Assembly: GCA_030685235.1 (NCBI GenBank)
Contig: MU839082.1
Coordinates: 558,001 to 622,000, forward strand
From: Copromyces sp. CBS 386.78
Lineage: Eukaryota; Ascomycota; Sordariomycetes; Sordariales; Sordariaceae
Length of the DNA: 64,000 bases
Direction: 5' to 3'
The position numbers were made by a program, and so were the translations under genes. The notes beneath the pieces were generated by a model, which saw only the letters and a program-made list of their open reading frames with translations, had not been told where the DNA came from and made no database searches. Each line of letters begins with the position of its first letter. Positions within the stretch are counted from its first letter, which is position 1. Shown here in pieces: positions 21,109-34,962 of the stretch.

Positions 21109-23447
21109 AGTTAGAATACTACCACACCTCCACGCCTGACTGCATGACACCACACCACCACCTCGAACAAAAAAAGGATGTTTGGCGTGTATCAAGGTAC
21201 TACGTGCCAGCTACCATGGTACTATACCTCCCTCTTGAAGCGCCTCATCCGTGTCAACCGTCCGTACCACTCCATCCACCACCCTATGCAGACGAATTTT
21301 ACTCGCACCACTACAAACGGCGGAGGAGCATACGTAGCGAACGTAGTTGACCCACCATCCATAATTGTGTCGCGTACTCCCATGCCCGACCTGATCATTT
21401 TCCTTACTGTTTACCTGGCATTTCAGGACCAACCGTTTGTGAGCTGAGCTTTCTAGGCAGTGGTCCGAAGAAGCAAAATCGTTAAAATCATCATCGTCGC
21501 CCCTCGCCAACAACGTTTGCATCCATCTCAAAGCTGCTCAAAGCCTGTTCTGTCACGTAGATTATCCTTAAAGCAAGACCTGGATCAAGTGACAATTCAC
21601 GAAGAATGTGCATTGAGCTAACAGGTTGGGAAAATACCGAAAAAGCTTCAAATTCCATTCAAGTACAAAGTTTCAAACACATCTGTATTTCTATATCTTT
21701 GACTGGAACCGACCGACCTTTTCACACTTTGGGCTAACGAAGTGTTGTGGTCGCTAACAATTTCTGTTGTTGGTACAAGAAATGTTTGCACCCCGCAGGA
21801 AGTTGGTCCACATGAAAACGCTATTTTGTATGAAGCTGGCCTTGGCGGCAATGTTCGTTAGTCTCGGTCAAGTGGATTTAACCCCTTATGTGCAACCATT
21901 TCATCTGAAATTGTTAGCATTCGTTTCCCGTTCGTCGCCTTGTATAAGCATGTCGCCGGTATAGGACTCAGTATTCCCGTGGGCGGCACGGAAAGACGGA
22001 AGTCAAGGCAGGGGAAAAAAAGGAAAAAAAAAAAGAGAGAGAGAAGGAAATGAATAAAAGAAGATAAAAGGAAAACACGAAGCAACAAGAAGGGGAAGGA
22101 AAAAGAGAAAAGAATGAAAACGAGGAAAGAGAAAAACAGGAGAGCGGAGAAAGTCACAGAATCAATAGGATGAGAGAAAAAGTATAAAAAAAAATGAAAG
22201 AGGGAGAAAAGAGAGAGAACGGAATAGGATGAGGAGAAAGCGAGATAGAAACAAGATGGAGAGTTAAACGGGAGAGGAAAAAGGAAAGAGAGAGACGAGG
22301 AGATAAAACAAGAGACCGACGGGATCAGAGCCAGGAAAAGGAAAGAAAAGGTTTAAAAAAAAACGTCGGAAAAGGAAAAGGAAGAGGAAGAGGTGAAAAG
22401 GTGAGAAACACACCCATAACGAAAGAGTACAAGCAAGGACCAAGGAATAACTTTGCATCGCTGACATCGTCAATAAACTATATCGGTCGAGCATACTAAT
22501 TCATACACTACAGTCAGTCCTACGGCTACTCGCTATTTTGATACAAAGAAATGGTATCCATAGTAGCACATCGACAAGCAGCAGTTAGATAGCGAGAGCA
22601 ACGCCGGAGATTTGTAGTTTGGCAACCTTCGAGACAAGAAGTCAACAAGAAGCAATACTATATTTGATCTGCACGTCATGCTTTGGCCATGTAAATTATT
22701 CATGGTACGTTCGCTGGATGATACATTTTGTACCTTCGCTTTTCCTGACAGTGAATGTACTTTTCTTTCTCCTAAAACCCCCCAACCAGACCAAAACGAA
22801 AACATGCGGCGATGACACACACAAGATTTTAAAGGCTGGCTACTGACCCGGAAACCAAACTCTTCGTGTAACAGCCATGATAGTCGGAGAATATCACATG
22901 TCATCACTGGCTTCCCCTCTCGTTCATATGTAGATGCACATAAGTTAGAGCAAGTATGTCCATCCATCCACTCACCCACCCATCCAGACATATTTGTCTT
23001 GGGTTACAATCCCCGGCCTTGTGCCGGACTTGTGTGTCGCCGTCGCAGCACCACCATCGGGGAGTAGTCGGCCCGGTCTAGGAAGATCATATCATAATAG
23101 CCAGAAAGGTGGTGGAGCCTGAAACGATCCCAAAACCATTGTTTGGTACAGTGAGAGCACAGAGTGGGGAGCATAACCAATAAAGACGACGAGTACATAA
23201 AGGCATGCAAGGTATGTATACATGATGAGTACAATGCAATGGGGGATGAGGGGCAATGGTAGGTAGCGAATAAGTTCAGATTGCCTTGTCTTCAGGCTCC
23301 TTCGACTTTCCCTCCTCCGTTGTCGGCGGCGCAACAGCAGACAAAGGTGGTGCCGCTTCCATTTCTGCGAGCGTTGAGACCCCCTCAGAAGCTTCTACCG
23401 ACTCCGATACCGCGACGGATTCAGCATTGGCGCTGTCGTCACCAGCT
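21109..23447. other. Intergenic / VIP1 3' region
   Basis: 2.3 kb of GC-balanced DNA between the TIR element and the end of VIP1, with no gene I can support. A 152-codon minus-strand frame at 22533-22991 matches nothing I know. It contains the purine-rich tract at 22008-22420 and a short CATC-type repeat near 22961-22987. The part next to VIP1 probably includes its 3' UTR. Confidence 0.55.
22008..22420. repeat. ~400-bp polypurine (GA/GGAAA) low-complexity tract
   Basis: The plus strand is almost entirely A and G (runs of gaaaaag, agagag and ggaaaa) for about 400 bases with scattered pyrimidines. This causes the Leu/Phe/Ser-only open frames on the other strand (22.0-22.5 kb), which are not genes. 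Confidence 0.85.
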
Positions 23448-26400
23448 TCAACGGCATGGGGCATGCTGGTCCTCGGGCATCTTAATCTCCAGGACATCAG
23501 ATTGCTCGTCCGTTGCGGCGTCGACTGCGACAGCTACTGCGGCGTCAGGCTTTGCCGCCTCAGGTTCTCCCTCCTTCGCTGGCTCTGCCCCAGGTGTCGC
23601 TTTGGGTTCGGGATCGGCCTCGATGGTCTCGTCGCCGCCCTGTGACTTCTCTTGGAAAATGAAGGCATCGGACAGATTAACTGCCAGGAATGTCTTGGGT
23701 AGTTTCACTCTTTAAGGGAACAATATTGTCAGTAATAGGCCTAGTAGGTATGGGATGGAACACGAAGTTCACTGGGGCTGATGACTTACTGGTGGAACTT
23801 CGCCCTCAAAGTCTCGATAACCTTCATCCAGTCCGCATGAGCCGTCAAGCTCCTGCGCGGGGCGCAGCCAATGCAATGCTTGCTATCAAGCTGGACATCC
23901 AGCGGGTCAAAGACGTGGCAGCCAGGGCTGATGGTGATCTTGATGCTGTAGTTGAAGGCGGGAGCGCCCTCCGCATCCTCCAGCGGGTCAGCTGGCATTT
24001 CGTACAGCTCGAACGAGATCTGCGAGAGGTAGTCGAGCTCAGGGATGGTGGCTCGCTTGATCTTGGTCTCAAGGCCGCCCTCCAAAATGCAGTTCAACAG
24101 GGTGTAGATGTGCGACTCCTTGGTGAAGTAGATGAAGGACTTGGCTTCATCTGAAGCCTGCATTTCCTCGAGGTCCTTGACAATCTCCTTCAACAGGGGA
24201 AGGGAGGTCAGGAGTCCGATTTCAAGCTTTTCGCTGTCCGAAATACCATACTCCTGCGGGCAAATGAAGTCAAAGAGGACCTTGGCTAGCTGGTACAGCT
24301 CCCGCAAAGGCTCAAAGCGAGCATCTGTCTTCGCCTTGGTTTGGCTGTTGCCCCTGTGAAGGTGGAAGTACCTCTCCGGGAGCTCGGATTCCGGACCTGG
24401 CCCAGGTCTGAACCCGTGCATGAAGGACCGCCTGCGGAAGATACGCTTGACAGTCTTCGAGTCGATCTTGTCTGCCAGCGATGTCCCGCTCTCGGAATGC
24501 TTGGGGGTCTCATTATCGGTGCCCGGCACAGGGGACGGTGACTTTGCATCCTTGCCTCCGTTAGGGGGAGCCAGGATTCCGTAGTCCTCCTCAAGCATGG
24601 TCTTCGGTGGAGTAAACACCCATTCGAGGAACTGACGGTTGTGCAGGGCATCGAACTTCATGGTATCATAAAGTTCCGAAATCTTGCTGGGGTCAACCTT
24701 TTCGCCGTCGCAGAACTCGATGAAGAGCTTCTCCCAACGCTCCTTGAACAGCTCGGCGTCCTCACCGCAGCACCATCTGGCCTGGATGCTGTTCACCGCG
24801 TTCACCTGCGATGAGCCAAGTGATGACAGCGACGAGCCGGAAGTCTCACTGATCATCTCCATACTGGGGTTGTTGATCGCATTGAGAGAATTCACAGCAC
24901 CGCTGTAAAGCTTGGCATAGTTGTGCTGCATGACCTTGCGGTGGAAGTTCATGAGCTGAACCACGCGCGTCTGCACCTCAGACGGCTCAGGCATGTTTTC
25001 AGGCCAGGCGAATTGGGGCGGCCGCTCATTGCCCTTCCGCAAAAGACCCTTCAGCTTCTTCTTCACCTTATCCATCTCATCCTTGGCGGCGTTTGAGTCG
25101 TCAAGAAGGTCCTTACGGATGGTGATAAAATCCGCAGGCAATTCCTTCTTCTTGCAGAAGCTAGCTGCCCAGATCTGGGCGCTAGTGACGACACGACGCT
25201 CACTGCTACTGAAGACGTGGACCTCCTCCAGGACTTCACGATTCATGAGACCAAGATCACTACGCATGCTCTCCCCGAGTTCCTGTGCCTGGTAGCGGGC
25301 GGAGTGTGTCGGCTCGCCGCCCCACTTTACAATGAGCTGAAGCTTATCCAGCACCAAGCTCTCCTCAGCAGCAGTGAACTTGGACATGGTGACGCCCGAC
25401 AACGAATCGTGCCTCCTGGCTGGCCTACGAGGCTTGAGCTCACCGTCCTTGTTGACAAGGTCACCTTCACCAGGTGCAGCATCCTCCTTGGCCTCCTCGT
25501 CAATCTTTCCGCTCTCCTTTCCCTTATCTTCCTTCTTGGGCTTGTCTTTCTTTCTGAACATGGGCTTGATCTGGACCTTGGTACCGGCCCATCCGCCCTT
25601 CTTCACAAGTACGTTGCGCAGTGATCTCAGCTTGACAGGGTCTTCGATACCAGCCTTCAGGGCCACATCAACAGCATCAAGCACGCTTGCCAGGGCCGGC
25701 TCACCAATAAGGAGAACTTCTTCTTGGTGTCCCTTGAGAAGCTGAATGAAGGGGTCTGTGTGGAAGGTAAACTTATACTTCTGCTTCGGCGTACGATCAG
25801 CGTGACGGATAACAGACACCACGCCCTTGAGCTTCCAGCTAGGCTTAGGAGGGGGCGGTGGCGGCGTCTCCTCTTGCCCATGCTCCTGCTCCTGTTCAGC
25901 AATAGCGATAGAAGCGAGCGAAGGGGTAGTGGGTAGCGTTGATGGCGCTGTGGGTGGTGCACTTTCTCCGTATTGGCTGGTGCGCGGGCTGCTCGGGCTG
26001 GGTGACAACTTGGAGATAATCGACGTCTCCAACTTGATGTGCGGCGGCGCATCGTGTTGTCTGGTATCGGATCTCTGCTTGTCCAAGCTCGCCTTGCCCT
26101 GGGCTGCCGCCAATGCTGCGAGTTCCTTCTCTTTGATCATGAGGGCTGCGCGAGCGGCAAGAGGATCCGCCACCTCCGAAATGGCGGGCGATGGGCATGG
26201 CGGAGTCATTCCACCCTTGCGCTGCTTCTCCTTGAGAAACATCTCCCTGAGAATTTTGGCGCACTGGTTGTAATAGTCCTCATTGTCTTTGACAAAGCTC
26301 CAGCCATTCACGTCAATGACATAACTCTTACCTCCGGCGCGCAAGAAGTCAAAACCGCAAACGCATTGTCCGAATGCTGTGCTGATTTTGGCCGCAATTT

Positions 26401-28731
26401 CCTTTTCCTCGTCGCTCAAGGCTGTAACATAGCGGACCTCCTTTCCATGAGTATTTCTTCGCACGACGCCGTCCACAACAGGTGACTTGCGAGTTTCGGC
26501 GTGGCAGTATGTTGGCCCAACGGTATACGCCTTCACATCCTCAGCGTTATCGACCTGCATGAACTTCTCGTAAATGAAACTCTCGTCGGGCTGAGTGATG
26601 CACCTGGGCACGTTGAGATCCTCCACATATTCACTGCTCTTGTTGCCGATCTTGCGGAAAAGCTTCCTGGCACCACCACCGGCGTACGAAGGGAAGTAGA
26701 TAATGATATTATGGTCTTCACCACTCGTGGGTTTCTCGACAAACGGCTTCTTGATCAGTGTTCCGTCGACAGAGAGAACGTCGCCGTTTTCGAGAAGCTC
26801 GATCTTGCGCGGCGCAACCTTCTTGGCGTGCTCTGGGTCTGTATTAGTCGGCTCAAAAGGTACACCGCTGACGTCCTTGATGAGCTTGCAGATGTCGGGA
26901 GTCAAAAGAGGAGGGCCGCCGTCCCGATTCACTTCTATGCGCTGAGGGGTGGGGACACCGATGCGGTCCAGGAGGCGAAGGCAGAGGCGGCGGTCCCAGA
27001 GTATCTTTTGCATAGGGACATCGTTGACGCAGAAGGGCTTGCGCGCCTTGACGTAGGCGATGGCCTTTTCAAGGGGAAAGCCGTCGGAATAAAACGAGAT
27101 TAGATAGTCGCACATTGGCCAGTTTTCGACCTCTGCATGACCGCCAAACTGTTAGTATTTGCCATATACATAGAGTGGTGGCTCATGGGTGACGTACCTT
27201 CATCAAGAATAACTTTGTCGCCAAAAAGACAAACATCAAATTCGCCGTTCTGAATCAACCGGTTCAGAATATTTCTGCTGGGCTTGCTCCTCGCCTTCAC
27301 ATCCAGGGCGCACACACCAATGACACCGTACGGGGCAGGCTTGTGCTCTTCCTTGGGTGGCCGGTGCTCATGGCCTGATACCACTCTTTCACCATTAGGA
27401 CTCTGACCTCCGCTGGCAGCGGTACTAACACTGAATCTGCGCTTAGCTCTACTCCTGGACCTGGGTGGCATCGCTCGCGGCATAGATGTTGCGGCGTTAG
27501 CAACAGCAGTGTTCAGAGGAGCTGGAACACCGTGGCCGTGGGCCTGCGAAGTATAGTGATGGTTTCCCCTACTCTGACCATTCTTGAGCATATCGCATAT
27601 TAGTTGAGAACGTGATTCCCGCGGCGAGAGCTGGTGGCTGCCCGGTGCGCCTTGGCTGCCCGTCGTAACAGTGGTTGTCGAGACACTGGCTTCTGCGGCC
27701 TGGGCGGTGTTGGCGGGTGGGACGGCTCCGGGCTTGGAGGGGGCGGAGGAAGACATGAAGCCTGTTACTGCTCGGACGGGGCCGGTGGCGCCGCTGTTGC
27801 TGCCGTTTTCAGAACTGGGAACACCACGGGCCGAGGCCAGAGAGTACATGGACGAGATACTCTTCCGCTTGTTGCTGTCTGCTTGGCTGTACTCGGAGCC
27901 AAAGAAGGACGAGTTTCGGCGGCGAGAGTAGTATGGGTATTCGCGTTGAGTCGGGGTACTGGGATTCTGCAGAGCGGGAACGGGCAGTTGGCGTTGTTGT
28001 TGAGGTGATTCGGGAACGGGGGCGTTGCCGTGCGTGTTACCGGTGCCGGGGCGTAGACGGGGAGTTTCCAAGTCTTCAATAACAGCTGTAGAACCGGATT
28101 TAGTGACAGGGGTAGTGGAGCCGGAATGGATATGGCTCTGACCTTGATTCTGGGCGTTGTCGCCGGCGGCAAATGCAAAATCTCGGGGAGAAAGCAACAA
28201 GGGTGGAACCGTGGAGGCGCTGCCAAAGCTGCTGGGCACATGTGCTCCACCTCCCAAGTCCGAGTATCCCTGACTATTGTTTGCGTCGCTCCAGGCGTCC
28301 GAGATGAAGGAGCGGAACGAGGTGGACGATTCGCGGCGGCTGCGTGAGAGCGAAGTGCGTGCTTGTGGCAGGGACACTGGAGGTGGCATTGACAAGTCGG
28401 AGTTTGCTGCTATGACGGGCTGGGAAGACGTAGTAACACTGCCCTTGCGACTAAAGGAAGAGGCGATGCTAAGTCGTCTGGTTTTGCCCGTTCCATTCTG
28501 GCTACCATGGCCATTGCCGCTGCCATTGTTTATGGGGATGGCGCCGGGGACCGCAATGCTCGAGGAGGGTGTGCCGGCCATGTCTTCTGTTTCTTTGACA
28601 GACACCTCCAAGCCGCCGGTTTCTGCTTCTGGTGTTGCGGCAGGAATGTTGGGTTCTTGGTCCGGATGGGTGAAAGAGGGAGCTTCGGCGGACAGTCTCG
28701 TATCGAGGGTAGGTTCGAGGTGTGCGTCCAT
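23448..28731 (-). CDS. vip1/asp1: Inositol hexakisphosphate/diphosphoinositol-pentakisphosphate kinase (Vip1/Asp1, PPIP5K family)
   Basis: A bifunctional enzyme that phosphorylates InsP6/5-InsP7 at position 1 and, through a histidine-acid-phosphatase-like domain, removes it again; it acts in phosphate homeostasis and morphogenesis. Three exons: 28731-27198, 27132-23790, 23709-23448 (1,712 residues). Residues 1 to about 455 are low-complexity Ser/Pro/Gly-rich. The N-terminal kinase lobe starts at [21 protein letters not shown] and continues across intron 1 ([19 protein letters not shown]). The ATP-grasp core contains [21 protein letters not shown] (about 775-793). A PPPPPPKP linker precedes [15 protein letters not shown] (about 949-963), the phosphatase signature, followed by [14 protein letters not shown] and the ESHIYTLLN motif in place of the usual HD. 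Longer than yeast orthologues mainly through the N-terminus. The C-terminus is uncertain (see findings). Confidence 0.95.
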
Positions 28732-29685
28732 GGCTGCGGCGGGAAGCTGCAGGAGCAGCCTATCGATTTACCTTACCTATGTGTCGTCGGCGATAACAGC
28801 GCTGTGTTGGTGGTCGATTGGACTATGGCAATCACGACGAATGGACTCGATGTTGGGCGTCGTTTCGATTTGGAAAAAACCGGGAACTGCACTTCTTATT
28901 TGGTGGAAGTCTAGACTAGACCGCTCCCCAAAAGAAAAAAAGAAAAAAAGAAAAAGTTAGTTTGGGGCCCAATGGTTTTCAAGGTTCCAAGCAATTGACA
29001 ACCACAAGTGTCGAAGGATAGAAGATGGGGATGTCAAGCTACGTACCTTGATCCTTTTTTGCCTCTTCTGTTGTCCCAGATAGATTGACCTACATACGTA
29101 GCCAGAAGTTTGAAGCTGGCTGCCATCCAAACACCGCTAATAAGCACGACATGTAATCGTTGAGGTACCCATTGGTGCACGACAAAGACAAAAGGTGGAT
29201 GGATAGTGTTGTGGCGACACGAGGAAGAAAAAGATTGGAAAGGCGGCACGAGGGGAATTTCCGTTCACGGACCCAGCGATACTACCAAGACTCCGAGCCT
29301 ATTTGGTTAGCTCGAGACCTCTACCTAGTCAACCTTCCTAGGCGTTTACATATCTAACTAATCCCTTTTGTTCTACGATAAACGCGTGATCTTACTTTGC
29401 ATATACTATTTTGAGCTTTGTTGATGGCTTTCTCATTCGCACTTGGCCATTACCAAAGGCTCTTTCTTGTCAATCAGATTCTTTCGGTGCAAAAGGTAGT
29501 CTTTAGAAACGTCCAGAGGACAACGGGAAGTGAGCGTGAAAGGGAAGCCGAAGGTGGGTGTCATTGCGAACTGGGTGGTGTGGTGGGTTCAACGGGAATG
29601 CCAGCATTCCCAAGCTGCGTGACAACTGAAGCTGACAGGGGACAGTTCACAAGCCTGAGCTGTGCCCAGTTGGCGGGGCAGATAG
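28732..29685. promoter_or_regulatory. VIP1 upstream region
   Basis: 954 bp of GC-balanced DNA between the VIP1 start and the first LTR of the nested retrotransposon block. It contains an A-rich run (aaagaaaaaaag type) near 28930-28955 and no supported gene. The whole promoter of this regulatory enzyme must fit here or overlap the AT-rich block. Confidence 0.5.
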
Positions 29686-29857
29686 TGTCAGATTTACTAG
29701 TATGATCTAGTTGATTGAACTGTCTAGAAACTGGCTGTGTGACTGATCCGCTCCAGAAGGTCTGGGGGGTGCTCGGGTATCCCGGAAATGCCAAGACCTT
29801 AATCAGGTAACTAGGACTCGCCTCATCTAATCGAGATTTCTACCCTATAATTTAATA
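29686..29857 (-). repeat. 3' LTR of copia element
   Basis: 172 bp matching 45997-46168, with plus-strand ends TGTCAGATTT and AATTTAATA (RIP-changed from AATCTAACA). The middle (gatccgctccagaaggtctg region) is identical in both copies and unmutated, while the inner end next to the element body is AT-shifted. Confidence 0.92.
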
Positions 29858-29928
29858 TACTCCCTTACTTATAGACTTCTTTTACTTATTTTAAAGTTAA
29901 AAGTAAAGTTATTTACAAATTTCTTATA

Positions 29929-30090
29929 TGTAAGATGAACAACGTGCGATGATGTGATTGTATTGATTGATGAGAAGAAGAGAGAGAGAGAAGTTCCGTG
30001 CTCTCCGAGCTATATATACCAGCGTATGTTATGGCAGTGCTTACCTATCTAGGTATAGGTCCCCTGCCCTTTTACTTTCTCCTTCTTACA
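29929..30090 (-). repeat. 3' LTR of nested gypsy element
   Basis: 162 bp, TGTAAG...CTTACA. It differs from 40815-40976 only by transitions as far as I can read. It keeps many CpA/TpG, so it escaped most RIP although the interior is saturated. Contains an (AG)n run and a tatatata box. Confidence 0.93.
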
Positions 30091-33000
30091 ATGCCCCCCC
30101 TTTAAAGATAATCGTCCCGATTATTAGAACTTCGTTAAATATATACCAACTTTTTTAACTATGCTAATCTTTTTAACTATACCAATCTTTTCAACTATAC
30201 TAATCTTTTTACTATATTAGCGGATACTGCGCAAGAAGAGTATTAATTCCTCTTATAATATCCTTTAGTATCCTTCCTCACTTTCTTCCGAAATATCTTC
30301 TACGTACTCCTTTTTATTAACTTCGTTAATAGGATATTCTTACACTTCGTTTCCCTATTCTTCGGCCCGTCTTTCGGCCGGCTTATCCGCCTTTAAACCT
30401 CTATTTTTAAACGAGCTTCTAATTTTTAGGCCCCCGATATATTTCTCAAAATTTTTCTATAGACCGGCTTCAATTAGGACGAATATTCTTACCTCGCGTA
30501 CGGAAATTGAATATAGATAATAACCTATAGTCTTAATATCGTTATTATAACTTAATATATTCTAAACTTCTATAATTCCCTTATATTCGGCCTAGCGAAT
30601 AGTTTCCTTATCGCTAATCTTTACTAATAAGCCTTTAGTAATATAAGCGTTAACGTTTATTTAATAATTAATCGGATCTACGGCTTTACTTAGTATATTA
30701 TATATAAATTCGAATATTAATAAATATTAAGTAGTTAACTTTTTCTATATATTTCTTTCTTCCCTAGATTTTTTAACGTTATTTTCTAAAGCCTTTACCC
30801 TTTATTTAATATTTTACTATTCGTTATTGAAAATTTCGTCTACCTTTTTCTTTCGTCTTATAATAATAGTTGCGACGAAGTCGTTTTTGTTATCTTCGGT
30901 ATTATCGCTGCGGTTATTGTTCTATTGTCCGGAATTCTCATTATTATCATTCCTAGTTATTTTAAGCTCAACAGGTTTATAAATTGGCCGCTTATCCCTT
31001 ACCGCAAGGATTTTAACTAGTTCGTTTCTTATTGCGGGGATTTAAATTAATTCGTCTTCGGTTGCGGGGATTTAAATTAGGCTATCCTATATTATAAGGA
31101 CTTTAATTACGTCGTCCTCCGGATTTAGTACGTCCTTTATATTCTAACGTTATAAACAACGGTAGTATATAGTATCGAACCGTTTATATTCGTTATTAAA
31201 TTAGCCGGCGTCTTTTATATAGTAAGCCTAAACCCTATATACCTTCAACTTTAATATATATTTATCGATAAATAATATTATTTTTAATTTATTCCTATTA
31301 TAATTTTAAATTACATCCTCTATAATTATTTTTAATAACCCTTTTATTACGTCGCTTACTTCTAACTTTATTCTATTATCCTATTACGTAAAGATAGTTA
31401 AATAATTTCCGATATAGAAATATATATTATACTTTTCGATTATACTTTTTAAACCGATTCTTTTTAAGGAAGCTAGCTATTCTATATATTTAGGGTACTT
31501 AATTGTAATTATAATAAAGTATGTCGCCTTTACTATTACTTAGCTAATTAGTTTTAAAATTCCCGTTACAATTACGTTATTAGTACCTTTAGAACTATCT
31601 ACGCTTATCGTCTTTATAATTATATTAATCGCATACTTTATCCGAATATAATATTCGTTCTATAATATTTAACGGTATATACTATATATTTAGACGACCA
31701 TTATTACTATATCTTTTTCTTCGAGGCTAAGTATATTGCCGATAATTTCTCTTATTAGGGGAATTATTTCTAGGTCGGCGTATACGGTTACCGGCTTATT
31801 AGTATGTTTATTATTCGGTTATTTCTCCTATATTATACCCCCTATTTAAGTTTCGATTAGTTTTTGGATTGCAATCGCCCGCCTAATTTTTAATATAATT
31901 AAAGCTATTGTAAAAGTATTTACTATCGTCTATATTAGGCGTAGCTAATTATAATTTAAAAATAGGCTAATAATAGATTAATATAATTAATCGTAATATA
32001 AGGATAAGCTAACGATATATTGAAAAGGTCGAACGCTAATTAATTCGGTAGATAATTAAATATTAAGATTAATTAGGCGTTTTAACAATAAAGGAGTAGA
32101 TATATATAAAGGAGTAAATATATAGTATTCTATTAATTGCGTAGGCGGTAATAATTTTACGCTTTTAATTAATAGGGAAGAAGGATTAAATAAGGTTCGA
32201 ATTTTCGTAAAATATTAGTAAATTAATCCGCCTTATTTGCCTATAGCTATTATAACCATTAAACTTTCTAATATATACTTATACTTATAATAGAATAAAA
32301 TAGATACAATAATATTTAATCTCGGTACTACGTCTACTAGTCTACCTTCTTCCGGGATTTCGTCGGCTACTTTCCCTTTTTAAATAAACTCTTTTAACTT
32401 TATCGGGTATTTTTCCTCGTATTTTCTAATTAAATTTTGCGCGTTTTCTATTAGCGAATTATAGTATAGACTGCCGCGGGGATACTATTAATTCTAATCG
32501 ATTCCGTAGCCTTTATATTTAACTTAATATTCGATTAGTAGCTTATTCCCCCGCTATATTATTTTTCTATTTATAATTTTTTTAATTTCGTAGGATTACT
32601 AATTATCTATATTTCCCTCGATTATAATACGTTTCGTTAACTCTTCGGTTCGATTAAAGAGATCCCTTCCGTCCGGGTATTCTTTTAAATAATTTACCAA
32701 AATTACTAAATAGATTTTCTAAAACAAAGGAAATTCTAATTCGTAGGCGAAATCGTCTACTTTTCATTTAATTATAAAGGGCCCCGTGCGTTAATCGGCA
32801 TACTTATAGAATTTTATTTTTAAAATATAGTACCTTTTATATAATTATAATATTATTTTATCCCCGACGCTAAATTATAGCGGCTTATATTTTTTATCGA
32901 ATATTAATTTATATTTTATAGCCGCTTAATCGATTACTTCGATTGCTTTGTAGTTATATAAATTTCGGATTATTTAGAAGTCGCTATCCGAATAATCCTT

Positions 33001-34914
33001 AAGCTTAAGTAAGTCCAAAACTATATTAGGTTTAAAACTTAGAACGATTTTATTAAGGGTTCGGCTTAAGGGGGTTAATAAACTATTATTAAAGTTATAT
33101 TATAGAGTTAATAATATATTTAATTATAGTATATCCGTGTTTTCCGCTATATAGTAACGTATAATAATTTCTACTTTTTAATTACGCTATTCAATTTGGC
33201 CGTTAATTTTAGAATTCTATACCGTCGTATATAATAATACCGAATTCAATTTCTAGAAAACCGCCTTCTATACCGCTAATAAGAATTTTGAATCCTTATC
33301 CGATATAGATATACGGAATAGGCCCCAGTTATAGAGTAGGAATATAATTAATAAGCGTTCCGCTTATTATTCTACTGTCTAATTAATTTAGCCGGGTATT
33401 AATATCGTCTTTTTATTAAAATTATAAACGATAACTATTAAAGTATTATAATTATTTCCTCCCTATACGGTTAATTAATTAAGTTACTTTAGTAGGCTAA
33501 TAATAAAATTTATATAGATTGTATAGTACGGAATTGGTTATAATTTAATAAATTTCAATTATTTTAAAGTCGTTTTATAGTCTATCCTAAATTTAATATA
33601 TTACGGGCAATATTCTATATAACGGCGAAGGGCTTTGGAAATTCTAGGGAAGCTAAGGCCTTCTAATTCCTATATTATCTTTGCCGGGCTAAAGTAATAG
33701 CGTTTATTGTAAGTTATCTTTAGAACGTTTTAGAGGTAATTAATTGGTACGCAAAGTCGTATAGTTCCTTTTGCGGGATAGTAATATAATAAGTCGTTAT
33801 TTAGCTAAAAAGGGAATTGTTTATTTATATTTAGGCTAAGTTTTACGCTTCGTTTATTATATTCCTTTAATTTCTATATTACCGAATTATAATATTTATT
33901 CTATTTATAGCCTTCGATAAATTTAGCCTTTATTTCGTCGTCTATATAAATATAAATTATATACGTTACATCTTTCTAAATATTATTAAATTCGCTTATT
34001 TCCGGTTATAGTTCCGCTTCCGCGCTAAGTAGTTTAGAAAGGGCATTTAATACGATATTAATTTTACTTAGTATATAACGTATATCGAAGTTGAATTGGG
34101 AAAAATATATTGAAATTACGATTAATTTTGAATTTAATTTTATTAAATCTATTATATTTGAAATAATTTACTTAACTATATTTATTAATATTCAATAATT
34201 TATTAGAACAATAATAGGCTTAATATATAATTATACTAATTAATATAATATCTAGTATATTTAAACGAAGTATATTATTTTTAATTCCGTAGGCTAATAA
34301 TTCTTTTCCGCGGTTAATAATCGTTTATTATAAAATAGGATTAGCTGGATTTTATAAATAGGAATACTCTTCCCGTCCTAAATATTATTTTCGATATAGA
34401 ATACTATAATACTAAAGCCCTATTTTTTTAATACGTCTATTTTAAAGAAAGTAATATAATTGGGATAGTAATAAAATACAATCGTTTCTTTCGTTAATTA
34501 ATCTTATAGGATTGTAAATATTTCCTTTTCGAAGTTGGTAGGTATAAACTTTAGCGTATTCGTAAATACTTTTCGTACGGCTGCGGATTTTTTTTCGGGT
34601 ATTTTACTATCCTTTTTATTTATTTTAATTAATTTTGCCTTTTATTCTTCGAAGGGGCTAATCTTTTACGCGAACTATAGGATAAATCTTTTTAAAAAGT
34701 TAGCTATACTCATATAATATTCGAAAGATGCTAAGTCTGTCGGTTATTAAATATTCTGTATAGTAGTTATATAATTTATTATCGTTATTATATTTAGTTC
34801 GTCTACGTAATAGTCTAATAGTTGTATAGATAAGTATATAATAAAAGATTTCTTCGCTATAATATTTAAATTAATTTCTTTAAAAAGCTTTAAAATAACT
34901 TCCAAGTACTTTAA

Positions 34915-34962
34915 GTCATCTTCTATAATATTGTTGAAAACGATTATATTATCGATATATCC
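34915..34962 (-). pseudogene. Nested gypsy reverse transcriptase core (YIDN box)
   Basis: The minus-strand frame gives the palm motif Y-I-D-N-I-I-V-F followed by an I-E-D-D-L-K-Y-L helix. The second catalytic Asp now reads Asn. The upstream residues GYKNSLLYIQ match the fungal gypsy RT segment that normally carries G-x-x-N-x-P-x-x-x-Q. Inactive. Confidence 0.8.

Noticed and set aside
16681..21125. Target duplication AG or AACAGTT/AAAGTT around the TIR element
   Set aside because: The matches are too short or imperfect to define a duplication.
21858..22494. Leu/Phe/Ser-rich minus-strand frames
   Set aside because: Produced by the polypurine tract; no protein-like variation.
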